The position numbers and the translations under genes were made by a program. A DNA stretch of 64,000 bases from Gemmatimonadaceae bacterium (lineage in GTDB: Bacteria > Gemmatimonadota > Gemmatimonadetes > Gemmatimonadales > Gemmatimonadaceae). Position 1 is the first letter of the stretch. The number at the start of each line of letters is the position of its first letter. The DNA is taken from positions 62,001-126,000 of the forward strand of contig DATNEW010000029.1 in NCBI GenBank assembly GCA_035606695.1, read 5' to 3'. Below, in pieces: positions 17,229 to 25,053 of this stretch. The notes beneath the pieces are model-generated. The model had not been told where the DNA came from. It saw only the letters and a program-made list of their open reading frames with translations, and did not search any database.

Positions 17229-18698
17229 TCAGATCCTGATCGTGCGCCACTTCCCTTGACGGAATCGCCAGACGCTCAGCCCGCATCGCGTCGCGTGACC
17301 GACGAGAATGGCCGACCAGACGTCGATCGGGTGCAGGGTGCTGACCGATTTGACGACGAAGCAGATGCCGAGGGGCACGACGATCTGCGAGACGATCGAG
17401 ATGTACATCGGCGCTTTCGTGTCGCCGGTGCCTTGCAGGCCGCCGGTGTAGGTCAGCGCGACGCTGATCAACAGACCGGACACGCTCAACACGCGCAGCA
17501 ACTGCACGCCGATCGAGACGACCGTTGGGTCGTGCATGCCGAACACGGCCAGCAGTGCACGCGGAATGAACAAGAACGCCGCGCCGACGATGACCGCCGC
17601 CAGGAGGCCGAACCGTGCCGCGGTATGCACCGCCGCGTTCGCCCGATCCGCCTGGCGAGCGCCGAGATTCTGTCCGGCTACCGCCGCGGTGGCACCGAGC
17701 AAGCCTTGCGACGTCCACGTGATCAGCGAGAAGAGCTGCGTGTACGCGATGGCGTACGCCGCCTGCGCCGCCGCACCATGCTCGAGCGAACCGATGAACG
17801 CCAGGAGCAGCATGCCGCCGACGTTCATGGCGATCCCCTGGAATCCGGTGGGAAGGCCGAACCGAAACAGCGACTTGATGATTTCCCAGTCCGGTCCCCA
17901 GCCTTGGCCGCGCGGAAAACGCACGACCCAGCCGCCATGCCACAACTTGAATAGCGAGAAAATGCCGATCGTGCCGGACGCGATGGACGTGCCGATCGCC
18001 GCGCCCGTGGTGCCGAACGCGTGAATGGGTCCAAGACCGCGAATGAAGATGATGTTGAGGCCGATGTTGAGCAGCGTCATCGTCACGCCGAGGATCATCG
18101 GCGTGCGGGCGTCGCCCGCCGAGCGGAGCGCGCCGCCGAGCAGGAAGAACACCATCATCCCGCCGGAGCACACGAACATGATCCGCAGGAACGGCAACGC
18201 CTCGGCCTGCACGATGGGGGCGGCGTTGATCAACCGCAGCAGCACCGGCGCGGACAGGTAGCCGAGCGGCGCGAGCACACCGAACGACAGGAACGCGGCC
18301 GTGATGAACGCCTGATAGACGGCTTTGTCCGCCATCTCCTCGTTGCCCGCGCCGACATAGCGCGCAACGAGCACGCTCATGCCGGTGAACAGCGACGACA
18401 TGAAGACGATGACGACGAGGAAGATCTGCCAGCTCACGCCGATCGCCGCATTGCCCGTGTAGCCGACGAGGTTGCCGACGAGAATGTGATCGATCATCCC
18501 CTGGATGCCGCCGATGACGTTGGCGAGCATCGTCGGCCAGGCGAGCTTCCAGACGGCCGAGGTCAGCGGGCCTTCGATGATGGTGCGATCGTAGCGGCGT
18601 GCCGACGAGGTGCGCGGTGCGGCTGGTGCGGCCGGGGCGGCGCTGTCGGGAACCGGCGCAACGGCCGGTGGAACGGTTGAGGCGGGGACGCTCGTCAC
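17229..18698 (-). CDS. MATE family efflux transporter
   Basis: 489 residues with about twelve membrane helices in two MatE halves. The first begins GPLTSAVWKLAWPTMLANVIGGIQGMIDHILVGNLVGYTGNAAIGVS. The second is marked by FRFGLPTGFQGIAMNVGGMLLLAFIGSLEHGAAAQAAYAIAYTQL and AAVAGQNLGARQADRA. MATE proteins export drugs and metabolites by Na+ or H+ antiport. The first 45 residues (Pro/Ala-rich) are unusual and may not be translated. GTG at 18698 lacks a Shine-Dalgarno sequence. It is the first gene of a minus-strand run with oxidoreductase, DUF305 and LVIVD genes. Confidence 0.92.
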   Translation of the reverse strand: MTSVPASTVPPAVAPVPDSAAPAAPAAPRTSSARRYDRTIIEGPLTSAVWKLAWPTMLANVIGGIQGMIDHILVGNLVGYTGNAAIGVSWQIFLVVIVFMSSLFTGMSVLVARYVGAGNEEMADKAVYQAFITAAFLSFGVLAPLGYLSAPVLLRLINAAPIVQAEALPFLRIMFVCSGGMMVFFLLGGALRSAGDARTPMILGVTMTLLNIGLNIIFIRGLGPIHAFGTTGAAIGTSIASGTIGIFSLFKLWHGGWVVRFPRGQGWGPDWEIIKSLFRFGLPTGFQGIAMNVGGMLLLAFIGSLEHGAAAQAAYAIAYTQLFSLITWTSQGLLGATAAVAGQNLGARQADRANAAVHTAARFGLLAAVIVGAAFLFIPRALLAVFGMHDPTVVSIGVQLLRVLSVSGLLISVALTYTGGLQGTGDTKAPMYISIVSQIVVPLGICFVVKSVSTLHPIDVWSAILVGHATRCGLSVWRFRQGKWRTIRI

Positions 18699-18775
18699 AC
18701 CGGGGAATATGACGCGGTGACGCGTACATACGCCATCGACTCGGGTGGGGCTGCAGAAACCTTACAGCTAAATCA

Positions 18776-18865
18776 AACGGCGCTAACCCGAACGGCGCTA
18801 ACCCGTACAGCGCTAACCCGAACGGCGCAAGCCCGCACGGCGCAAGCCCGAACGGCGCAGAAGCG
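18776..18865. repeat. Six 15-bp tandem repeats upstream of the MATE operon
   Basis: Six units of 15 bp, consensus AACGGCGCTAACCCG. The last three are variants (CGCAAGCC, then CGCAGAAG). The tract starts about 80 bp upstream of the MATE start and ends 35 bp before the M28 peptidase stop. Because the unit is a multiple of three, long pentapeptide-repeat frames (for example GLAPF on the minus strand) appear, but none joins a real gene. A minisatellite in the promoter or leader region. Confidence 0.8.
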
Positions 18866-18900
18866 AAGTCCTGCATTCGCCCAGCGCCCATCGCCCATCG

Positions 18901-20679
18901 CTAATACCTCGGCCGCGTCTTCCTTGGCGCATTCCCACAGTTCGCCGGCCAATTCGCCGGCCACGTCCCGGGTGACTTCTGCCGCGAGATGAAGTTCGGA
19001 TCCTCACTCGCGAGATACGCCATCATCGCCGCGAGCGTCGCGTTGTGCTTCAGATCGTCGAAGACAATTTTGTCGTAGCTGTCCCGATTCGTGTGCCACG
19101 TATACGAGCCATAGTTCCACGCCACCGCGCCCATGCCGAACGACGGTGTGCCGAAGCAGGCGAACACCGCGCCGTCGGTGCCGCCGGGATTGCCCGTCGG
19201 CACGTCGTTGAACGCCCACGACACCACGTTCGGGCTCATGCTATCGGTGAAGAAGCTCGGCAGCTTCTCATACCACGACTCGAGATGCGCGCCGATGTCG
19301 CTCAAGCCGGACGATGTGATGGACTGCACGCGGCCCGTGCCGTTGTCCTGATTGAACAACGCCTGGAGACCCTTGAGCACTTCGGGATGATCCTGCGCGA
19401 ACGCCGTCGAGCCATTGAGGCCCTGTTCTTCGCTCGCCCAGTGACCGGCGAGAATCGTTCGTCTTGGATGAGGATATGCTAATGACAAAATCCTCATTGC
19501 CTCCATCGCCATCATCGTCCCGGTGCCGTTGTCCGTCGCGCCGCTCGCGCCGTCCCACGAATCGAAGTGCGCCGAGAGCATCACGTACTCGTTCGGCTTC
19601 TCGGACCCCGTGATCCGCGCGACGGTGTTGAACGCCGGCTGCTCGCCAAGGAGCGTCGCGTCGAGATCGAGCCGAACCTTGGGCGTCTGGCCATGCTCGG
19701 CCAGACGGAACAGCAGACCATAATCTTCACAGGTGAGCGTGACGGCCGGCGCCCTGGTGTTATAGGTCTCGAATACTTCGATCACGCCCCAGCCGCCGGT
19801 GCCTTCCGGGGTCGTGCCGCGGCCGGGACGCATCGCGGCACCTGGGCCGCCGCCGCCGCGCGCGCTCGCTGGGCCAGGCGTCTGATTCCCGCGACCGCCT
19901 CGGCCGCCAACGTTCGCATTCGGGTTGAATGGATCGGGGAAGGCGCTGAGCTTCGTGCGCGACGAGATCATTCCGGCGACGCCGGCTTTCTCGAGGCGCA
20001 TGCCCAGCGTTCCGGTGCCGAGCGCGAGCGAATAGCCCGTGCCGCGATAGAGCTTGGTGCTGTCGGGGCGTCCGCTCGCGTCCTGCATCACGGACCAGTC
20101 GCGCTGCATCTGCGCGACGAGGGTGTCCATGTGCGCCATCGACGCCGGCGTTGCCCAGCGATACCAATCTTCGCTCGGCCGACACGTTGGCCACGCGGGC
20201 GAAAGCAGCACGATCTTGCCTTTCGCTTGCGGGAGCCACTTCACGAATTCGGTGCTGTCACGGAATTTCGGCAGCACGATCGCCTCCGCCGTCACGGGCG
20301 CCGCGGTGACGGGACTCCACGCGAGCATCATTCCCTCGAGCGAGCGCACGCGCGGCGAGACGAGGTCGATGTGCGAGGGACCGCGCCTCCAGCCACGCCA
20401 CGTTCCGTATTGCTCACGCTGCGCGTCGATGCCCCACGATTTGTAAGTTCTAATAGCCCAGTCGCTCGCGGCGCGGATCGAGGGACCGCCGGTCAGCCTC
20501 GGGCCGATCGAGTCGAACAGCGCTTGGGAGAGCGATTCGACGTGTGAGCTGTCCATGCCGAGCCGCCAGATGCGCTCGAGGACGGGATCGTTCGTGGGGA
20601 AGCGCGGCGCTTGTTGCGCGTGAACCACGGAACTGGCGACGAGTGTTCCTGCGATCGTCAGGATGCGGAGCGTTGTCAT
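18901..20679 (-). CDS. Secreted M28-family zinc aminopeptidase
   Basis: 592 residues with signal peptide MTTLRILTIAGTLVASSVVHAQQ. The M28 zinc ligands appear in order: HFDSWDGASGATDNGTG (His and bridging Asp), WASEEQGLNGS (catalytic Glu pair), FNQDNGTG (Asp) and the late HTNRDSYDKI (His). An Arg/Gly-rich insertion (about residues 270-330, VGGRGGRGNQ and neighbours) interrupts the PA-type domain and is probably flexible. The family removes N-terminal residues from peptides outside the cytoplasm. The ATG at 20679 gives a proper signal peptide. The open frame beyond it runs into the inverted-repeat element and is not used. Confidence 0.92.
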   Translation of the reverse strand: MTTLRILTIAGTLVASSVVHAQQAPRFPTNDPVLERIWRLGMDSSHVESLSQALFDSIGPRLTGGPSIRAASDWAIRTYKSWGIDAQREQYGTWRGWRRGPSHIDLVSPRVRSLEGMMLAWSPVTAAPVTAEAIVLPKFRDSTEFVKWLPQAKGKIVLLSPAWPTCRPSEDWYRWATPASMAHMDTLVAQMQRDWSVMQDASGRPDSTKLYRGTGYSLALGTGTLGMRLEKAGVAGMISSRTKLSAFPDPFNPNANVGGRGGRGNQTPGPASARGGGGPGAAMRPGRGTTPEGTGGWGVIEVFETYNTRAPAVTLTCEDYGLLFRLAEHGQTPKVRLDLDATLLGEQPAFNTVARITGSEKPNEYVMLSAHFDSWDGASGATDNGTGTMMAMEAMRILSLAYPHPRRTILAGHWASEEQGLNGSTAFAQDHPEVLKGLQALFNQDNGTGRVQSITSSGLSDIGAHLESWYEKLPSFFTDSMSPNVVSWAFNDVPTGNPGGTDGAVFACFGTPSFGMGAVAWNYGSYTWHTNRDSYDKIVFDDLKHNATLAAMMAYLASEDPNFISRQKSPGTWPANWPANCGNAPRKTRPRY

Positions 20680-20797
20680 GTGCTGTGTGGAGGCTCGGGG
20701 TGCGAGAGAAGGTACGAGCCGAGGTACGCGCGAGAAAGGATGGCGGGCGGGTGGGAATGGTCCGAGGGCGTAGTGGAAAGGGTGTACCGTCAGGGCC

Positions 20798-21265
20798 ATG
20801 ACCACGGACAAAAGCGGAACGGCCACGGACAGGCACGGAGACGGCGGAACTGCCGTCAACTGCGACGCCACAGAAAACCGTGAAACTGCGCGAGACGAGA
20901 CCAGGCTCGAGCATCACGACATCACTCGGCAGGTCATTGCTGCCTTTTATGTCGTCCGGAGAGAGCTCGGGATCGGACTGCCTGAAACGGTCTACGCGAA
21001 TGCGATGGCGGTCGTGCTACGACGTGCCGGGCTCGAAGCGAAACGTGAAGCCTACGTCGAAATGATTTTTTGGGGTGTCGTCGTCGGGAAAGGGCGTATC
21101 GACGTCCTAGTCGAAAACAAAGTCATCGTCGAGATCAAAGTTCTTCCCAAGATCGACGATCGCACCCGAACACAAACCATCGGCTATCTCCGCGCGTCGA
21201 AGCTACACGTCGGAATGATCTTGAACTTCGGCTCCGACTCGGGCTTTGTGCGCGTCGTAGGCTGA
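20798..21265 (+). CDS. GxxExxY protein, PDDEXK-nuclease-like
   Basis: 155 residues. The family name motif is G-L-P-E-T-V-Y (60-66). A PDDEXK-type core follows: R-I-D (Asp102), then V-E-I-K (Glu112, Lys114), in the context RIDVLVENKVIVEIKVL, and the end TIGYLRASKLHVGMILNFG. These proteins are widespread and of unknown function, and the fold suggests a nuclease. The first 30 residues are encoded by the left inverted repeat. The only in-frame ATG is at the very end of that repeat, so either the repeat is translated or an unrecognised start is used nearer residue 35. No operon partner. Confidence 0.87.
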   Translation: MTTDKSGTATDRHGDGGTAVNCDATENRETARDETRLEHHDITRQVIAAFYVVRRELGIGLPETVYANAMAVVLRRAGLEAKREAYVEMIFWGVVVGKGRIDVLVENKVIVEIKVLPKIDDRTRTQTIGYLRASKLHVGMILNFGSDSGFVRVVG

Positions 21266-21379
21266 CAACACTCTACGCGGCGCCGTCAAAAAAATAATCA
21301 CGCATTCCCGTGGTACTGCAGTTACCAGTTAACGCCGTCTCCGCGCCGTTCCGCGGTCGTCCGCCGCTGTCCGTGGTCA
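20799..21379. mobile_element. Inverted-repeat-bounded unit carrying a GxxExxY gene
   Basis: The left end TGACCACGGACA (20799-20810) is the exact reverse complement of the right end at 21368-21379. A second block CACGGAGACGGCG (20834-20846) returns inverted at 21333-21345 with one mismatch. Both ends then carry a GTnAACTG block. The unit holds one gene. Its right end reaches 3 bp into the stop of the glycosyltransferase gene. The 267-490 element has the same end blocks. No target-site duplication was recognised, so movement is unproven. Confidence 0.6.
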
Positions 21380-24300
21380 GGCAGTTAGCTCAACGGTAGC
21401 CTTCCTCTCCAACTTCCCCCACCCCACGACATGCCCGCGGATCGCGGCCCTGAACGACCGCACCACCACCATATACATGACCTGCCGATACGCGAACCGC
21501 TGCAGAAAAATCAGCCACGTCAGCTTCCGATCTTCGTCGGGTTCCATCCAGAACGCAATCACCGCCGCCACCCAATCCACCAGCAGAAACACACCGTAGT
21601 ACATCAGCACGTGTCGAAGATTGACGAGCGCGTACGTCGATCCGTGCTGCTGCCGGACGAGCCACACGCTGAACAGACTGTACACGAACATCAAATCCGC
21701 GATCGGCGACACGGCGGGAAAGAACAACTGAAACAGCCACACGTTCGGCATCGCCACCCAGCCCAGCGTTCCGTGCTCCCGGCGCATGAACACGCGACGA
21801 TGCTTCCACATGCACTGCAGCGTGCCGAACGACCAACGAAATCGTTGATTCGCTAATCCCCGAAGTGTGTCCGGCGCCTCGGTGAGCGCGATGGCATCGT
21901 CGGCGTATGCCACGCTATAGCCCGCGCGCCGCACGTTCAACGTGAGGTCCTGATCTTCCGCGAGCGTGTCGTCGCTGAATCCGCCGAGCGTGTCGACGAG
22001 CTCGCGCCGCCATGCACCGACGGCGCCCGGGACCACCGTGATGCAATCGAGCAGGGAGAACGCGCGCCGGTCGAGATTCTGGCTCGTCACGTACTCCAAT
22101 GCCTGCCAGCGCGTCACGATGTTGAGGCGGTTGCCCACCTTCGCGTTGCCGGCGACGGCGCCGACACGCTCGTCGCGCAGCGGCTGCACCAACCGCGCGA
22201 CCGTGTTGGGATAGAACACCGTGTCCGCGTCGAGCCCGACGATGATCTCGCCGTGCGCGCGCGCGATTCCATAGTTCAACGCCGATGCTTTCCCGCCGTT
22301 CGCCTTGCGATGAATGGTGACGCGCGGCTCCTTGCCGTACGCCTCCATCGCCTGATCGTACGTCGAATCCGGCGATCCGTCGTCCACCACCACGACCTCG
22401 AGCGACCCCGCGTACTCCTGCTGCAGCAAACTCTCGATCGTCTTCACGATCACTTTCTCTTCGTTGTACGCCGGTACCACCACACTCACGCTCGGCGCAT
22501 AGGTCGCCTCGTTATCACGCGCGAGATGCGAGAGCATCCGCTGCACCGCGGCGAGGAAAACGATGATCACCAGTCGGGCCGTGCCCAGCACCACGGCGAT
22601 CAGGAACAGCCAATAGAGAATCCACTCGATGACGCCGAACGTGCCGAATGCGAGGAGCTCGCTCAGTCGTGCGGCGGCGCTCGACTTGGGAAGCGGCGGC
22701 ATCGCCGCTTCGTGCGACATGCCCGCCAGCGACGACAGCAGCACCAACGTGTCGCCCTCGGCGCGAAGTGAATCGATCAGCGACCCCAATGCCGCGACGG
22801 TTTGCGCGCGATCGCCGCCGCCGTCGTGCATGAGAATGACGCTGCCGCTGCAGCCGCGCTCGAGCGTGATCGTCGCGTGCTGATGCAACGAGTCGCTGCA
22901 TTCGAGCGCGGCCCGTCTGCCGTCGAGCACGTTGGCGATGATCTGCTGCGCCGGCGGCTGCGTCCAGTCTTCGGAATCGACGTGCAAACCCGCGGTGACG
23001 TAGCCGAGCTCCGTCGCGATGCCGACAGGAATCAATTCGTCGGCGGTCGTCGGCTCGGCATCGCCGAAATACGGTGGACGAAAGAATGCGCTCCGTCGGT
23101 CGAGCACCGCTTCGATGATCCGCTCCGTCGCATCGAGCTGGAGTCGCGTCACGAGCGGCGACGTCAGCGCGAGATTCGGATGCGTGAAGGTATGATTCCC
23201 CACCTCATGCCCTTCGGCCGCGATGCGCCGCGTGAGCGCGATGTTCGTCTCGATGTTCTTGCCGATGAGAAAGAACGTCGCTGGCGCGTGACGCGACCGC
23301 AGCGTGTCGAGAATTTGCGGCGTCCAGCGACTATCCGGCCCATCGTCGAACGTGAGCGCGATGCGATGCGCGACGCCGCCCGAACGCTGCACGGTGTAGG
23401 GGAGCGGCACCGCGTCGATGCGCTCGCGCGTGATGAGGCCCGTGCTCTGCTGAATGCGCAACGTGCGCCGGCCAAGCGTTGGAAACGTCTCGATGCGCAG
23501 CAGCTCACCGGTGCCGCGAAAATCCACGTCGTATCCGGGCTGGACGCTGTCGAGCGAATCCGCGACCGGCGTCGCGCCGCCGTGGCGCAGTACGGACCAC
23601 AGCGAAGGATCCTCGGAGCCGAGTCGCCAGACGGCCGCACCGGCAGCGCCGATCGTTCGGCCGACGATGAGCTCGTTGTACGCCGTGACGCCGTCCAGAA
23701 ACCACACGACATGATCCGTCGAATCGGCGTCGGTCCACGTCACGTACGGGTTCATCGCGAGCGAATCGAACGCGATCGTCGCGTTGTGCTGATGCACGTT
23801 TCGCATCACGTCCTGGAACGTCTGCTCTTCGCCGACCGCATTGGGCTGCGCATCGTTCCAGTCATATCCGTACGCACCGACCGCGAGAATCAGCTTGTTC
23901 GCCGGAATGATGCTCGCGATGTGGCGCGCCTGCGTGTCGTACCACGACTGGCTCGCGACGGGGCCGCTGTCCTGACGCCCGGAATGTTCGTCGTAGAGCA
24001 TCATGATGATGCGGTCGTCGATCGCGGCATATTGTCGCAAAACCGCAGGCGTCGTCTCCGGCGGCAGCGCCTGGCTGATCACCAACCCCTTCGCGTGCAG
24101 CTGAGCGGCGAGATCGCGAACGAATTGCAGCACGTACGGCTGCAGCGGATCGGGAATGTCCTCGAGATCCACCGTCACGCCGCCGAGTCCGTATCGTGTG
24201 ACGTTGTCCATGAGCTGCGCGATGACCGCGGCGCGATGCACCGGCGACGTCACGAAGCGTTCGAGCATGCGCGGATCGAAGCTCGAGCGCGCCGAGTCGA

Positions 24301-24856
24301 AGTTCGTGAGCATCAAGTGCACGCTGGGCCGCTGGTTGCGCGGCAGCGTGCTATCGATGAGAAAGAGTACGCGCTTGTCGATTCGCGCGCGCAGCGAGTC
24401 GCCGTGCGGTGAGAGGAACCCCCACTCGCAAATCACCCAGTCGAGCTGCGCCGCGTGCAGCCGAAGCGACGAGAACGAGTTGTCGTCCCAGTTCACATAG
24501 AAGCCGGCGGTGATCCGTTGCGCCGGGGGTGTCGTGCGCTTCGGCGGGGCGGACGCACGCACGGGCAATTGGTTGCGGCGAATGGCCGGCGGTGCGGGAG
24601 AGTGCGTGAGGGCGGCGAACAGTCGGCGACGCGCGGCGATGCGTTCGCGCGCCGCTTTGCTTCCCGCGAAGCGCGTCAGGCCTGACGGATGTTCGTCGCT
24701 GCCGAGTGCCAGGCGCGGCAGGAGGGGCGGAATGATGAGGCTCGCCGCCAGGGCGACGCCCAGGATGGTGCTGACGATCGCGCCGGTGCGGGCGGCCGTT
24801 CGAAGAATGCGCTCGCGCCGCCCGTGCGGGTCGTGAAAGACGGGGCTTCTAGTCAT
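21377..24856 (-). CDS. Trifunctional fusion: GH18-like, NodB deacetylase and GT2 synthase
   Basis: 1159 residues. Order: membrane anchor (24-44), GH18-like barrel (about 115-430, GGVTVDLEDIP at 226-236), NodB polysaccharide deacetylase (about 495-715; TFDDGP 502-507, HTFTH with His555 and His559, RPPYFGD), two membrane helices (about 742-770), and a family 2 glycosyltransferase (about 787-1050; VVPAYNEE, VVDDGSPDS, DAD 876-878, EDQD, QRFRW) followed by more helices. The parts correspond to those of the PgaB/PgaC type of poly-N-acetylglucosamine machinery in one chain. It likely makes and trims an exported amino-sugar polymer. The start ATG lies in a dispersed repeat. Confidence 0.9.
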   Translation of the reverse strand: MTRSPVFHDPHGRRERILRTAARTGAIVSTILGVALAASLIIPPLLPRLALGSDEHPSGLTRFAGSKAARERIAARRRLFAALTHSPAPPAIRRNQLPVRASAPPKRTTPPAQRITAGFYVNWDDNSFSSLRLHAAQLDWVICEWGFLSPHGDSLRARIDKRVLFLIDSTLPRNQRPSVHLMLTNFDSARSSFDPRMLERFVTSPVHRAAVIAQLMDNVTRYGLGGVTVDLEDIPDPLQPYVLQFVRDLAAQLHAKGLVISQALPPETTPAVLRQYAAIDDRIIMMLYDEHSGRQDSGPVASQSWYDTQARHIASIIPANKLILAVGAYGYDWNDAQPNAVGEEQTFQDVMRNVHQHNATIAFDSLAMNPYVTWTDADSTDHVVWFLDGVTAYNELIVGRTIGAAGAAVWRLGSEDPSLWSVLRHGGATPVADSLDSVQPGYDVDFRGTGELLRIETFPTLGRRTLRIQQSTGLITRERIDAVPLPYTVQRSGGVAHRIALTFDDGPDSRWTPQILDTLRSRHAPATFFLIGKNIETNIALTRRIAAEGHEVGNHTFTHPNLALTSPLVTRLQLDATERIIEAVLDRRSAFFRPPYFGDAEPTTADELIPVGIATELGYVTAGLHVDSEDWTQPPAQQIIANVLDGRRAALECSDSLHQHATITLERGCSGSVILMHDGGGDRAQTVAALGSLIDSLRAEGDTLVLLSSLAGMSHEAAMPPLPKSSAAARLSELLAFGTFGVIEWILYWLFLIAVVLGTARLVIIVFLAAVQRMLSHLARDNEATYAPSVSVVVPAYNEEKVIVKTIESLLQQEYAGSLEVVVVDDGSPDSTYDQAMEAYGKEPRVTIHRKANGGKASALNYGIARAHGEIIVGLDADTVFYPNTVARLVQPLRDERVGAVAGNAKVGNRLNIVTRWQALEYVTSQNLDRRAFSLLDCITVVPGAVGAWRRELVDTLGGFSDDTLAEDQDLTLNVRRAGYSVAYADDAIALTEAPDTLRGLANQRFRWSFGTLQCMWKHRRVFMRREHGTLGWVAMPNVWLFQLFFPAVSPIADLMFVYSLFSVWLVRQQHGSTYALVNLRHVLMYYGVFLLVDWVAAVIAFWMEPDEDRKLTWLIFLQRFAYRQVMYMVVVRSFRAAIRGHVVGWGKLERKATVELTA

Positions 24857-24990
24857 TCCGAGCCGAAGCGCAGCGAAGGCGAGGAATCTGGCATCCCGAT
24901 CGAGTGACTGGCCCCTCTTACCATGACAGCAGATTCCTCGCTGCGCTCGGAATGACCGATTTAGCCGGCGCTCGGAATGACCGATTTAGC
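24852..24990. repeat. Dispersed palindromic repeat copy A, with a 23-bp direct duplication
   Basis: From 24852 (GTCATTCCGAGCCGAAGCG) to 24956 (inverted end CGCTCGGAATGAC), about 105 bp, with inner AGGAATCTGGCATC near the left and AGATTCCTCG near the right. The right end is duplicated: GCGCTCGGAATGACCGATTT and the next three bases at 24943-24965 recur at 24968-24990. Copies B (28322-28450) and C (42513-42605) share the ends. The repeat fills the gap between the fusion gene and the propeller gene. Confidence 0.8.
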
Positions 24991-25053
24991 TCTTGAGATT
25001 GGCGCCCGCTGCACGGAAGTTTAGCTCCTCACCTTCAGCATTGGGCATTCTCC

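Noticed and set aside
17200-18891. 563-codon minus-strand ORF with GLAPF repeats
   Set aside because: It is out of frame with the MATE gene. The repeats come from the 15-bp minisatellite and the rest is shadow sequence.
22802-24412. 536-codon plus-strand ORF
   Set aside because: It is antisense to the GH18/NodB/GT2 fusion, is very rich in Arg, Asp and His as expected for shadow frames in GC-rich DNA, and shows no family motif.
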